From positions 5,084,001 through 5,148,000 of the forward strand of contig NC_134766.1 in the NCBI RefSeq assembly GCF_050436995.1: DNA of 64,000 bases. Reading direction: 5' to 3'. The notes under the pieces were generated by a model that worked only from the letters and a program-made list of their open reading frames with translations, did no database searches and was not told where the DNA came from. This stretch comes from Anticarsia gemmatalis (lineage: Eukaryota; Arthropoda; Insecta; Lepidoptera; Erebidae). A program made the translations under genes and the position numbers. This document shows, in pieces, positions 1-11,819 of this stretch; position 1 is the first letter of the stretch, and each line of letters starts with the position of its first letter.

Positions 1-152
1 TGGCGCGCCGTAAAACTAAGAAAGTGCATTACCCGTTAGTGGCTGAGAGAAATAAAACTCAAGACAAATTGTTACCTTATAACTTGGGGTCGAAAATGGG
101 AAGATTATTCCTCTATTACTAAAAGCTTTGTCATTTAGTCGTGGATTTTTTA

Positions 153-183
153 TCCATACTAATATTATAAATGCGAAAGTAAC

Positions 184-214
<31 letters not shown>

Positions 215-630
215 GCTACTCAATCACGCCTAAACTACTAAACCAATTTGCATGAAATTTGGTATGGAGATATTTTGATACCCGAGAAAGGACATAGGCT
301 ACTTTTTACCCCGGGAAAATGCGCATTTCCCGGGAAAATTCAGGTGGTGAACGAAGTCGCGAATAACCAATATTATATTGACATTGAATTAACAACATTC
401 CGTTGTCATGGCAACTGTTTTAATGGCGGATATGCGTTAGCGCGACTTCGTTATATTATGAGGTATAAATAATTTTGAGAATATTTTTCGTGAAAAAAAA
501 AGCATATTTTATATCATCACGCTTCGACCAATAGAATAGGAGCAGAGTAACAGTAAGTGTTACAAAAACGTGGAAAATTCTGACCCATTCTCTCTTATGT
601 GACGCAAGCGAAGTTGCGCGGGTCAGCTAG
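153..630 (+). mobile_element. Non-autonomous Helitron, chimeric long form (478 bp)
   Basis: Starts TCCATACTAATATTATAAAT after A152 and ends CTAG at 627-630 before T631, as expected for Helitron insertion between A and T. The 5' two thirds carry a (CTGT)n tract and the phrase 'catgaaatttggtatggag', typical of a different lepidopteran repeat family. The 3' part from about 515 matches the short Helitrons in this window, including the terminal hairpin CGCAA-GCGAAG-TTGCG. No ORF of its own. Confidence 0.75.
186..216 (+). repeat. (CTGT)n microsatellite inside the Helitron
   Basis: About eight TCTG units starting at 186. Confidence 0.9.
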
Positions 631-794
631 TTTCTGATAAGTATTGAATAGCCTATCAGCAGGATTTTATCTGTTACATAAATTTGCTGTCACTTTATCT
701 ATCGGCTATCTGACAATTATCCAAGACCTGATATTAGCCCTTAGTCTCTTAATCATTCTTCGTATAGTAAGCTATCTATCTAGTGCCAAAGTAA

Positions 795-1043
795 TCTATA
801 CTAATATTATAAAGCTGAAGTTTGTTTGTTTGTTTGAACGCGCTAATCTCAGGAACTACTGGTCCGATTTGAAAAATTATTTCAGTGTTAGATAGCCCAT
901 TTATTGAGGAAGGCTATTGGCTATATATCATCACGCTACGACCAATAAGAGCAGAGTAGCAATAAAAAAATGTTACAAAAACGGGGAAAATTTTGACCCA
1001 TTCTCTCTTATGTGACGCAAGCAAAGTTGGTTGGGTCAGCTAG
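795..1043 (+). mobile_element. Non-autonomous Helitron, short family copy (249 bp)
   Basis: Begins TCTATACTAATATTATAAAG after A794, has a (TTTG)n tract and 'gaacgcgctaatctcagg', and ends GGGTCAGCTAG before T1044. The 3' hairpin is damaged (GCAAAGTTGGTTGG instead of GCGAAGTTGCGCGG). Confidence 0.8.
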
Positions 1044-2906
1044 TTCATCATTAAAATTTGGCATGGCTTAACGGCTTCTATATACGTGCCCACCGTAGTA
1101 AGACTAAGACCCTCAACTCAAATGCCACGATGCGGTCACCCATCTTAAAAGTATCCGTGCTGAAGTTGCTTAACCCAACGTTTAACAACCGCTATAGCTT
1201 GAAGGATCAAGGAGTAATGTTCGGAACAAGATCAATATTACTGATTGTGGAAGACAATAGATGAATTCCATTACTGACAATGGTGTTGATTGTATCATGA
1301 TGACTTTAATATATCATAATAAACATAGCCTTGCCCATTTATAGTATTAAACTTGATCTTATGTTTCTGATGTCTGTGAACACTTACTTATTATTAACAC
1401 CAAATCCGTCTGCCGCGTCTGTTTGCCTGTCTATCTGTCTGTTTGTCTGTCTGTTTGCGATTAACTCAAGATCTACATAACGGATATTCATGCGGTTTTC
1501 ACCAATCGATAGAGCGATTCCCTTGGAAGGCTTTAGTGTATAAACTGGGGCAAAGCAGTATCGGGCAGTTAGTTTAAGCGTTGTTAAAATATATAAAAGT
1601 GAGTTCAGTGGACTACTGAACACAAAGATAAAAAATGGGATAAAAATGGATATTATTATTTTATATTTGCTTACGATAAGACTAGTGTAGCGGTAGTTCA
1701 TAGAAAATAAAACAAGTTGTACGCTTTACTACTTTATTCTGCAGGTCCATTTTTTATTTGTAAAACATGTTATTCAGTCATAAAGTTCAGTGTTTAATAT
1801 TTTTATGCATTAAGCTTTTTATACCCGATATGATCATCTACAATGGCTCAATAACTAATTTAGTAGCATTCGGTAAATACAAACAATGAATTCGTAACAT
1901 TTTACGAGATTACAAATGATTGCTTTAATATGTCTGAGTGTACACGTGCCATCTCTTTCACACGTACCCGAAAACTACAATTAGAAAAGGATAGCACATA
2001 TTATCACTGACTTTTAGAACTTTGAAAGCAATGTTCGGAAGTTAACAGCTTTAGTGTGTTTTACGTTGACTCGAAAGTACATTTTATAGTTGAATTTATT
2101 TGAAAACTTTATATTAAGGTGTTTTCTTAGAAAATGTGCTTTTACGCTCATAATTCTTAACTTTTATTTACTCAAGCCGTTACAGTCCCACTGCTGGGCA
2201 AGGGTCAATAACTTTTTGAGCAAAACCCAGATTCTGTAGGCAACTTCATACTTAAACTCTCACAGTTTGACACATTTTAGATATTCTCAGTCATTTCATT
2301 TTTCAAACAAACAAACTATCAAATTTAAACTCTTTTATTTTCTCTTTAATTGGTTAGACAGAATTTTATATTTTCTTAGCAATTAAATTTTTCAAACAAA
2401 ATAACGAATGGTTACCAATTCAAATTCTAGTCAAAAACATAATTTCAACTTGTTCTCCTTGAAGGCATTTCATGGTACAAACTCAACCTAAAACAAAAAA
2501 ATATAGCTGACAAAAGCTATTTTCAAAAACAATTCACATCTCTCAATCAGCTTGAACGGAACGAGTCACCTAATGATATTATCTGGAGCACTTCAGATAT
2601 CGACTAGCCATTGTTCGAGTCTGCCAGGCCCGGAGGAATGCGCTATATTATCGCACAGGGCCCAAGGGACCCGCGACCCGACGTACCGTGACGGGAATTC
2701 TAAAGGAAAATCTGAAGGGCCCTGAAATGAGGTTGCGTTTTCAAGAGGAAATATATTGTACATTATTTTATGTTCGTGGGTTATTAAGTATATTGTGTTT
2801 TTTTAGGTTTGGGAATGTTAAGTGCTGTGGGTATATTAAGCGGTAGTTTTTTTGGTATTGGATAATTTTAAGATAAGAATAAGGTATCACTGAAATTTTG
2901 AAGTGT
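1044..2906. other. No gene seen
   Basis: Apart from the repeat at 1391-1575 and a CCCACTGCTGGG scrap at 2190, nothing recognised. A GC-rich patch at 2620-2730 ('ctgccaggcccggaggaatg', 'ggacccgcgacccgacgtac') stands out but matches nothing I know. Confidence 0.5.
1391..1575 (+). repeat. Interspersed repeat fragment with GTCTGT tract
   Basis: A (CTGT/TTGT)n tract followed by 'ttaactcaagatctacataa', 'catgcggttttcaccaatcg' and 'cccttggaaggctttagtgt'. The order resembles a lepidopteran Helitron-like family related to the one at 153. Termini were not found. Confidence 0.45.
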
Positions 2907-3056
2907 TCATAGCCAGTTGCACAGATAGGTGACTGGCGTGACCCCCTAGTGATATTTGAGGTATATGAAGGTTTCCGTGCTTCGAAGTTAAATAAAAAGT
3001 CAGTCTCGATTGTTGTCAATTAAGATTACAGAAGCGTTTTAGGGGCCTTTCGGATC
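2907..3056 (+). mobile_element. Internally deleted 5S-derived SINE relic
   Basis: 'gttcatagccagttgcac' is joined directly to 'agataggtgactggcgtgac', deleting the A-box region. The rest follows with 'ccgtgcttcgaagttaaata', 'gtcagtctcgattgttgtca' and 'attaagattacag'. Diverged, no intact tail. Confidence 0.55.
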
Positions 3057-3072
3057 CAACAATACATCATAA

Positions 3073-3326
3073 TCTATACTTCTATACTAATATTATAAAG
3101 CTGAAGAGTTTGTTTGTTTGTTTGTTTGTTTGTTTGAACGCGCTAATCTCAGGAACTACTGGTCCGATTTGAAAAGTTATTTCAGTGTTGGATAGTCCAT
3201 TTATCGAGGAAGGCTTTAGGCTATATATCATCACGCTACGACCAATAGGAGCAGAGTACCAGTGAAAAATGTTACAAAAACGGGGAAAATTTATGTGACG
3301 CAAGCGAAGTTGCGCGGGTCAGCTAG
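3073..3326 (+). mobile_element. Non-autonomous Helitron, short family copy
   Basis: The full 5' terminus TCTATACTAATATTAT begins at 3081, preceded by an extra TCTATACT (3073-3080). It ends CTAG at 3323-3326 before T. The 3' hairpin CGCAAGCGAAGTTGCG is intact. A deletion of about 16 bases removes the 'ttgacccattctctct' segment. Confidence 0.8.
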
Positions 3327-4015
3327 TCATAAATAACTACTGACATTTTCATTCAGTTATTTGTTGAATATAACAGACAGTTTCTTCACTGAATAATGTA
3401 GGAAATTAGGAACTTCGTGAGTAAAGTACTATAGGAATACAAGTATCTACTTGGTAACTGTTAATAATCCTAATGATCTGTGGTCATGAAGCCGGCACTT
3501 ATGCCCGACTGCGGCACGCGTCCACTTGCCTACTCCAATATACTCGATGGACATTCAAGAGAAACGTTTGAACTGCTATTAAATTGAATAGGTGACATTA
3601 CTTAGATATTAGTTGTTTGATGATAGTTTGTCGTTATTGTTATATCTGCTATTCATACATAAAATCACGCCCTTTTTCCTATTGCGTTAGGCAGAGACTA
3701 AAGAACAAAACAAAAATAAAGTTAAAAGTATGCTCTGTGCATCAATCATATTGTTTTTTGAAGCATATCAGTCATATAAAGCTAACTTAAGCAAGTTAAA
3801 CTGTTTATAACAAAATCTAAAAGGTATTTTAAATTAAAATCAATTACCCATTACTTGTCAGTCTCATTTTCCATTGAAACTAGTTTCCAATGAAATAGCT
3901 TGTCTGATTCGTTGTAATTTCACGGGTTTTATGCTTGCTTCAATGCTAAAGTGCCTTGTTTAATAGCGTAGAAAGATTTATGAGGACATTGTGCACTTCT
4001 CTCAGATTGTATTTT
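3327..4015. other. No gene seen
   Basis: AT-rich, no supported ORF. A short repeat D copy on the minus strand is at 3650-3701. Confidence 0.5.
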
Positions 4016-4291
4016 TAGGGTTCCTTACCTAAATGGTAAAAACGGGACAATATTACCAAGACTTTGCTGTTTGTCTGTCACCAAACTGTACCTAATGAAC
4101 TGTGGTACTTAGACGGTTGAAAATTTCACAGATTATGTATTTTTATTGCCGCTATACAAATGCTTAATAAAAATAAAAAAACAAAACAAAAATACAAGGG
4201 ATCCTCAACAATAAATGAGATTACAGTTTTTTTTTATTATGGTACGGAATCCTTCGTGAGTGAGTCCAACTCGCACTTGGCTGGTTTTTTT
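4016..4291 (+). mobile_element. Widespread arthropod interspersed repeat (AGGGTTCC...CGCACTTGGC family)
   Basis: Starts 'tagggttccttacctaaatg' and runs through 'aaaacgggacaatattacca', 'tttgtctgtcaccaaactgt' and 'tggtacggaatccttcgtga', ending 'actcgcacttggctggtttt'. I recognise the order and both ends from a very common repeat in Lepidoptera and other arthropods. Class uncertain (non-autonomous; no ORF). Confidence 0.6.
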
Positions 4292-4511
4292 CTCTTTAAT
4301 GTTTAAAGCTGTTAAATTAATTGAATGCTTTCGATGCAATATGTATTGCAGTCGCCATCCATGTGGAATTAGAGACTGGAATGCTGCTTGCAAGATTATC
4401 CAAAGTCTTCTGCTGAATTGCTAATGTATTTAGCTCACAGACTTTTAAGAAAAATGTTAATTCGTTCAGAGAGTTCTATTGTCTTTATATTCTATATTAC
4501 TAGAGACTGTC

Positions 4512-4715
4512 TGTATGGTCTGGGCGGTAGTGTATATGACCACTGACGACGAGGTCCCGGCTTTGATTCCAGTGTCAGGCAGTGTTGTTAGTCCTTTTGC
4601 AATTTATATTATATTGTTTTGAATTGGGTGGTAGTGTATACGACTGCCTCTGTTGACTGCTGACCTCGAGTTCCTAGGTACCAACCCGGGTCGATCGTTT
4701 TCTAATTTTATTATT
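4512..4715 (+). mobile_element. Two tRNA-like SINE heads in tandem
   Basis: Unit 1: 'gtctgggcggtagtgtatat' then 'gaggtcccggctttgattcc' (degenerate B-box). Unit 2 about 105 bases on: 'ttgggtggtagtgtatacga' then 'ctaggtaccaacccgggtcg'. Both have the A-box-like GGTAGTGTATA. A diverged dimeric SINE is likely. Confidence 0.4.
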
Positions 4716-7318
4716 TTCTTTTCAATAGCAGCCAGGCATATGGGAATGTTATTAAGAAATTAACTGCTCGGAGCAGTTTAAAAACACAAACGCACTGATT
4801 TAAGCTACAATTTTGTTACAACTTTTCCTAGTTTTAGATAGATTTTAACCAAGTACAATCCTTTTTCATAATGGAGATCGAAAAACTTCTCCTTAAAATT
4901 GATTGATTCTTGAAATTCTAAGTAAACGTTTGTATATTCTGGATAAAGTAGAAACAACACGGGTCCATCTGTTCGGTGTTTTATAGCTGATCATAAACCG
5001 GGGTCGTTGACCTATCTGATCGCTAGACGGTGTGACGTCGGTCCCTTGCACTGGACGATTAAGTATGAAGTGTTAATGGGTGCTAATTAAGTAATGATTT
5101 ATGTTAGTTTAAGGCAAATTGTTTGTTGTTTTGTTGGTTATAACGATATTATAAATATAAATGTAATTGTTATAGCCTTAAATAAAAGACTTGCTTTACA
5201 TTTAGACTAGTAACATCACCCTAGTAAAGTAACGACGGCAGGGTAGAAAACTATGACTTGTAGGTAGAAAAAAAAAAATTACTTTATAAATACTTGGCCA
5301 GCGTAGTATACTCAGGTTACCCTTCCCTCATTACGGGAGGAGACTTTTGCCCATCATGCCCTGAAATATGTTTCTTCAGATTTTGTCATTTTCTCTTTCA
5401 GAAACTGGAAACGGTTTTTAAAATTAATGAACTTAATCATATTCACGATTATTTGCGAAAGGAAAATGCATACAAATATGGTTTTGTAACTCATTAGTAA
5501 CAAATATCTGACCATATATCCAATCTGCTCACATCGTACCGGCAAATAATCAGCTTAACTATAATTAGCTTCGTCTGTTCGGTCAAAACCTCATTTATTA
5601 TACATTTGCCCCGAGTTCCCTCGTAACGAATGAAATATAGTTGTTCTGGAGTAACATATCGAGGGCTAATAAAGAGATATATTAAACCTATTAGATAATT
5701 TAATTTCGCTTTTAGAAGTAGTATTTGCTTATTAGATTTTAGCGACTGAAATGTGGTCTTTACTACAATTATTATATTTAAAATCTGGCTCTATAAGAAA
5801 TTATTTAATGAATATTTCTTAAATACATTGATGATATATAAAATGTCAAGTGAGAGAAACTCGGTCTGTTTTATCATATTAATATACAGTATTATTCAAT
5901 AATTTAGTAAATTAATTATTAATTATATTAATAATGAATATGTAAATACTATACTTGCTCATTTTATGACAACTCACACACGGTCATCTGATTCCAAACT
6001 AATCAGAGTTTGTACTATGGTAACTAAACAAGTGATAAACATACTTAAATACTTCTAAATACATACAATGCATTACTATACTTGCAGCTCGAGTTTGACA
6101 CTCCAATCAGTTTCAGACATGTGAACTTAGGGTTAGAAAAAAAAACCTAAAAAGTTACAAAGCTTTGATCAACTTTGACATCGCTGACCACTCGAAACAT
6201 AGAAAGAGTTTCTATTTCGAATTTCGAATCAAAGTTAAAAGAAAATAATAAAAAAGTAAACTTGTTATTGCCATTCAGATTTTCGTTTGACGTTTGGCAA
6301 GGGTTGTGTTTTGGCGCGCTTTTTCTCTTTCGTTATTACTGTGTGTAAGGGGTGAATGAAAAGCTGATAGGGTTGTTCTGAATGCTCGGCTCTCGGGGCA
6401 TTTAGAGCGTGATCGTTTTTAATTGGGAGTTCCAAGAAGATTGTGTAATAAATTGCATCAATCCGAAGCGATTGAATGAAATTTTTGGTTATGGTTTTTC
6501 TTTTTTATGGTGTTGTGCCTTTTTAGCGCTTGCCAGCTTAATAGTGGTTGGTTTATTTGCAGTTCCCCCTAACTTGTTTGAAGCCAAATTATGTTATTTT
6601 TTAACCTTTCGTGTTGGCAAGCGGTGCTTATAGATTTTGTGAAATCTATGACATGTTATGATACGCAAAACAAGTTGCTTGATTTTCGATCCGGCATAAT
6701 TGACCTTTCTGGCTACGATGTGATTTAAGATACACATTATGTAACTGATATGTTACTAGTAGTTTCTTGCTATTTTTTTCACGAGCAACGGCTTTCCGGA
6801 ACGGTGGTAGATAAAAATATTACGACGATTTCAAATACTTGTTTAAGTTTATGAAATAAAGCATATTTTACGTTGACTAAGAAAACTTGAAAAACATACA
6901 TTTTACAGATATTTTTTCGTGCAAAACTCCAAATATATCTCTCAAAACAACGCTTACAGCAAACTCAACAACGTTACAAACGACTTTGAAGTAAAAATTC
7001 AGTATTTTCTACAAGATTTTCCAACACGATTATATCGTTAAACATTTTTACAGTCATAATCCAATATCCGTAGCTCGCGTGTCTGCCTCTAATTCGTACT
7101 AGTTGACTTTATTATATGCTTCATATTAAGTACTTTATTATTGCTGCTATTATGTGAACTTTTACAAAGAAATGACGTCATAATTGTTTTAAAGTACAAG
7201 GTATTTTTAAACTTTTGCATTTAGATATATTAAAATGGTTATGTTTGATTTGAAAGGTTTAGATAAAGAAGCTTGAGTCCACATTTAAATTAAACACAAT
7301 TTCTTTTTGTAGAATTAC
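4716..7318. other. No gene seen
   Basis: Low-complexity AT-rich DNA. The patch 6290-6480 ('tgttttggcgcgctttttct', 'gctctcggggcatttagagc') is GC-richer and could be regulatory. The 74-codon frame at 6409 has no ATG, and its hydrophobic stretch reflects T-rich DNA. Confidence 0.5.
5292..5368 (+). repeat. CCCAGCAGTGGGA-type repeat, diverged
   Basis: 'cttggccagcgtagtatact', 'cccttccctcattacgggag' and 'gagacttttgcccatcatgc'. An ORF over it is not a gene. Confidence 0.45.
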
Positions 7319-7400
7319 TCCTTCTTCTTATCGTATGGTTAGTGGTCAACCTAGTGTCAATGTTATGCAAGCCGCCTGAAGGCCTTTGACGTAGTTTTAT
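7319..7400 (-). mobile_element. 5'-truncated 5S-derived SINE (tail only), minus strand
   Basis: 'tccttcttcttatcgtatgg', 'ttagtggtcaacctagtgtc' and 'caagccgcctgaaggccttt' match the tail of the full copies. The 5S-like head is absent, as in incomplete reverse transcription. Confidence 0.6.
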
Positions 7401-8714
7401 TCGTTTTCGAATATATCCTTAAGTTTAGGTAACAACATAATATTTTGTACTAGACACGGATACCGAATACACTACTTAAGTTGATTACTAATATAGTATA
7501 GTAAGTTTTAATCACTATACATTTTAACCAGAGGCAGTTAAAAATTAAACTATATTACTATCATGTTACCGTACATTTTATACAGCTTTTTAATTTTTAA
7601 TTCCTCTCCACTCTACCAGTTAACTGTACAAAAAATCCTCAATTAATTAAGCCAGATTGCTTTACAAAATATTTGCTCACTCGCGGCTCAACCCTGATGC
7701 AATTTTCCATTAAATTGGATAATTCCTGAGGGATTTGAAGTCAATCTTCGCTCACAATGAGTCCGCCTGACTTTGCCTGTCTGCACCATTAAATATGAGT
7801 CGACTAACTTATACTTGGTGTACGGTTGGCTTAGGTCCGCTGTATAATAAAGTGAAGTTTCGAATTTGGTGTAAAGTTTGCAGTGTACTGTTTGCTGCAA
7901 ATTGTTTGCCTTATACAATTTGGTTCTTATATATTTAAGAAATACGTTGTGTGTATTTTTTTAAATATTAGTTTAGGACAAGAAAGTTATCGGTAGGAAC
8001 TATAATATTTATCGTATACATTGAGCTCTACTCGTAGTACGACAAACAGTGCACCACAAAGAATTTGCTTCATACGATACTTTTATAAAGTTTTCAACAG
8101 TATTAACTTAGATATTTTGGGTCACATTGACGGCCTGTTTCGTTAAAAGCAGCGAATGCATCATATCTTCCGTCTTAGCTCGTTATTTTGTGTAAGAATG
8201 TTTATAAGCGACGCTGACTCACGCTATGTCGCATACTTTCAGCACGTATGTCAGTTTTATGTACTCGTTCTGAAAACTTCATATTATTATGAATTTTGTT
8301 GGAGAAAAATGTATTTTTAGTTCTGAGTAACTTGAAGCGCTGAAAGCTTCAAGAAATGTTGTTCATCCAACGTTTTTAAAATAAAAACATGTTGTTTTAT
8401 GTGTTTCTAGTTAGACAGAGTCTTATACTTAGTAGCATTCGTAAATATTCTAAGCATAGAGAAATGTAAATATTATCTATTACTTTAATTTATTTCCTGG
8501 CTGAAGCTTTATACAGGTTGCGTATTTTATATTATTACATAGCAGTGCGTTTTAAAGCATTTGTGATTGCTTGTCGTTTCGATGTAGGTTACAGCCACGA
8601 TCAATAGCTGACACTAAAATTTGATAACTATCCACAATCCGTGGTGGTTCAGTGGTGATGTTATATAAATGATAGATTTCCGCAAAAACGAACTATGGAA
8701 CACATTTTTTTTTA
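7401..8714. other. No gene seen
   Basis: AT-rich; ORFs on both strands are short and without a family. Confidence 0.5.
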
Positions 8715-8780
8715 TTCTGAACTAGAAGTATCTGAGATATCCGTATTCAAACAAACAGACTTTGCAGCTTTATATTATTA
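8715..8780 (-). mobile_element. Older Helitron 5' remnant, apparently host of the adjacent copy
   Basis: On the + strand, 'agaagtatctgagatatccg', then 'ttcaaacaaacagac' and 'gcagctttatattatta' follow the same order as the 5' third of the Helitron family but are diverged. It is cut off exactly where the Helitron at 8781 starts, with TAGTATAGA continuing after it. This suggests a nested insertion. Confidence 0.5.
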
Positions 8781-9055
8781 CTGGCTGACCCGCGCAACTT
8801 CGCTTGCGTCACGTAAGAGAGAATGAGTCATAATTTTCCCCGTTTTTGTAACATTTTTCGTTACTACTCCGCTCCTAATGGTCGTAGCATGATGATATAT
8901 AGCCTATAACCTTCCTCGATAAATGGGCTATCTAACAGTGAAAGAATTTTTCAAATCGTACCGGTAGTTCCTGAGATTAGCGCGTTCAAACAAACAAACA
9001 AACAAACAAACAAACAAACTCTTCGGCTTTATAATATTAGTATAGATAGTATAGA
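8781..9055 (-). mobile_element. Non-autonomous Helitron, short family copy, minus strand
   Basis: The minus-strand 3' end at 8781 reads GGTCAGCCAG (CTAG mutated to CCAG) with an intact hairpin beside it. The 5' end TCTATACTAATATTAT ends at 9046, followed by an extra TCTATACTA (minus strand, 9047-9055). It contains a seven-fold (CAAA)n tract. Confidence 0.8.
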
Positions 9056-9379
9056 TAGTGACAGTAAATATAAGCCGTATCATTTACTTATACATTAACT
9101 ATACATAAGTAAATAATATAGAAAATATCAATACACAATTTAATGTTAATAAATATCCCGTTACATCTTCAACACTAGGGACTTAACACCTGATTGTTTA
9201 CATTCCATTAGGAGGTGTAAACACATAAATATGCGCGTCAACAAATACTTACGGTACATCAACTGTTTGTTGACATCGTAACAGTATATGGACGGCGATA
9301 TTTGAACAGATTGATGGTTATCAGTAGCAACGTGGGCCTATTCGGACTGAACCAAAATGTGTTGATAATTAGATGGTAT

Positions 9380-9601
9380 GACTGCCTCCGTGGCGCAGTG
9401 GTTAAGGTCACCACGCCGCTACCATTGCGTCGGGAGGTCGTGGGTTTGATTACCACACGGAACAATTGCTCTTGTATCGCGGGGACACAAAATATACAAA
9501 CAACGGACACAAAGTACAACCAGACCCGAAACAAATGTGGATAGCACAAATAATTATTAAATAATTATTTGTGCGATCCACAATTGTCCACAGTTGCCTT
9601 T
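9380..9601 (+). mobile_element. tRNA-derived SINE interrupted by its own inverted tail
   Basis: The tRNA-like head has an A-box (TGGCGCAGTGG at about 9391) and a B-box-like GGTTTGATTACC. After 'cacacggaacaa' the tail appears in reverse orientation ('atcgcggggacacaaaat', 'cacaaagtacaaccagaccc'). At a palindrome it switches back to forward orientation ('aattatttgtgcgatccaca'). The same SINE at 50852 shows the normal order. ORFs on both strands here are coincidental. Confidence 0.65.
9537..9581. repeat. 45-bp near-perfect palindrome at the SINE inversion point
   Basis: GTGGATAGCACAAATAATTA pairs with TAATTATTTGTGCGATCCAC across a short AT centre, with one mismatch. It is the junction between the inverted and forward SINE tails. 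Confidence 0.85.
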
Positions 9602-10260
9602 TTAAAAGAAAAAGTCTATACTTTGCGGAAATATACAGCTACTTTGAGGCTTTGCAAACGGTTTGTGTTCCTCAGCTTGGAAAACATAGATTTGTAATTG
9701 GTGTAATTTATCTGGCTTACAAATTTGATATGAATCGGTTAAGTCGTTTAGTAGTGAAAACTTAATGCAGAATGATAGATAGACATTACGTTCATGAATG
9801 GTATAAAAGTTAAAGAAATCAATTTAGTATGGTCTATAGAATTCAATATTGATAAAGTATGATTACTTCTTTTGTGATGATAATAAGTTGTATATACGAT
9901 TTGACATTGCCACCGTGGTATAACAAAAGGTAAACAAGCGTCTCGTAAACACTTAGAAATATCGGGCCTACAAACAACACTGCACACTTTACAACGTGAA
10001 ATACTTAAGTTTATCTACAACAGAACAGTTAGAAAGCATATTTACTAACTGATTCGGATCGATGTTACTTCATTTTACATTTTTTCATTAATTAAATCAA
10101 TGTATTTCTTATCAGACATTTTTGTAACAAAAACAAGCAATCGTAATTATAAACTATCTAATAAATAGCTAAGTATCAATTAATACGCCAGAAAATAACA
10201 ATTACTTACATGATAAATCATTATTACTTTATTAAAACGCATAAGTAACACAATCACGTT
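9602..10260. other. No gene seen
   Basis: AT-rich; nothing recognised. Confidence 0.5.
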
Positions 10261-11181
10261 TCCAAAACTGCAAATGTACATCAATTTGCCAACAGCGAAT
10301 GCACCGTCTAGCATCATACGTGTGCCCTATATAGACAGCTTTTGGAGCCAAAATAACTGGCAATTACAAGTAACTGTCCAGACGGGTCATTGTTCCAGCG
10401 ACTTTTTGGTATTCGCATCATGGCAGGTGGCGCGCGTGACACCTGCTTCCGTCGACGCGTACACATATTTGGGATAGAGAATGCATGTCTTGGTCAGTCG
10501 GCTCTCGACGCTCCATGCGTACGCACGACCGGTATGTCCTCCCTTTAAGTATACGGAGTGAAGCGAAACATGTTTTTTGGTTTGTTTTAAATCTTGTAAA
10601 TGTTAGTGGAATCGTTCTTGTAGCTGTCCGAAATGAATACTTACATGTATTGTCGCATTTCGCGCTGGACGCTGTGGTTCTGCGAAAGCACATTTTCGGG
10701 TAAAATTTGGGGACACTTTTTATCTACGATATACCTATAAGGAATATCCTTAAATAGTGTTTAATTATAATAAAACACATTGACTCGTGCGCAATTCTGC
10801 TAAGAGTAAACTAACAAAACCAGCTGTTCTTTTTACACCCGACTGCGGCTCTACGCGCCTTTATATGCCAACGAAATGTAATTTAAAAAACCGTTTTTTA
10901 CGTAAGTTTCATGTTGGTTGTTTAGTTGTTAGTATGGTGTCCATTCGTATGTGTTTGTTATCGCAGCCGGAACAATAAGCCGCCGCCGGATGCTGCAGAC
11001 AGTCATGACTTTCAAATGATAATGTCCTGTCAGTGTTTCTGTGTATTTTTATTTCTTTTTACTTTCTCATTGTGTAGTGTTAAATATGGGATATGTAAAG
11101 TAGTTAAAATTCTAGAAATACTTTACGAATATAGCCAAATAAGATGGTTATGTTTGTTTATTTTTACAACTATGTAGGAAG
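10261..11181. other. CpG-richer stretch upstream of the proposed exon
   Basis: The block about 10290-10700 ('caggtggcgcgcgtgac', 'cttccgtcgacgcgtacac', 'gctctcgacgctccatgcgt') is richer in G+C and CpG than the surroundings and has overlapping ORFs on both strands, none recognisable. A second GC-richer patch lies at 11400-11530 ('aaaggcgcgcgcgaggatat'). Promoter or enhancer function 0.5-1.8 kb before the proposed ATG is possible. No TATA-box or initiator could be assigned with confidence. Confidence 0.25.
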
Positions 11182-11819
11182 CGTCTATCGATAATCTTTT
11201 TGCTAATGTGTTGTGCAAATTTTAAGCTTACTTACTAGTCAGCTGTTTTACTAGTCAGTAAGCAAATTCGATTGATACACGATTCACTTGATAAAAAAAA
11301 TATTCAGAATGACAAACATAAAATTCTTACGGAACGTGAAAAGTTATGTTCATGTATTACGATGTTATCTTCAGTCGTGTGGATTTGATGCTTTGAAACT
11401 TGAAAGGCGCGCGCGAGGATATTGACATCTCTATAATGACAAGGGTGCTCGCAAGTCTTTCACGCTGAAGGTCGGGAAACGTGTTCCCGATGCCTTTTGT
11501 AAGCTCAACGTTCGATACCGATTTGCTCCCAGCCTTTGAGGAAATAAAAGCTTATTGTTTGTTTACAAACCTTTGCGCAAAACTCCATACTATTTCTTCT
11601 ATTTTTCTCCACAGAAGCGGGACGTAATTCTGCCAAATCACTGGTAAACATGCAAACGTGAACTGTGATCGCCTCACTGGCGTTAAATACGTAGTCATAG
11701 TCAACAATAAGTGCTTCTTTACCAAATATTTTTAACTTGTAACCAATACATAAGCCTTAATATAGAACGAAGTCACCATAAAGGACCAAAATTAGGAATT
11801 TTGTAAACATTTTAGTACG
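11182..11819. other. No gene seen; sequence just upstream of the proposed leader
   Basis: Contains the GC-richer patch at 11400-11530 and a possible AATAAA (11542). An initiator-like 'cttcagtcgtg' at 11371 is noted only as a possibility. Confidence 0.3.

Noticed and set aside
6409..6633. 74-codon frame with a hydrophobic stretch resembling a membrane segment
   Set aside because: It begins at GTG rather than ATG and lies in T-rich DNA, which produces Phe/Leu/Val-rich translations by itself.
8990..9020. CRISPR-like or other spaced repeat array from the CAAA/TTTG tracts
   Set aside because: These are simple microsatellites internal to Helitrons with no spacers; the DNA is eukaryotic.
9259..9549. 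96-codon minus ORF and 80-codon plus ORF
   Set aside because: Both lie over the tRNA-derived SINE with the inverted tail.
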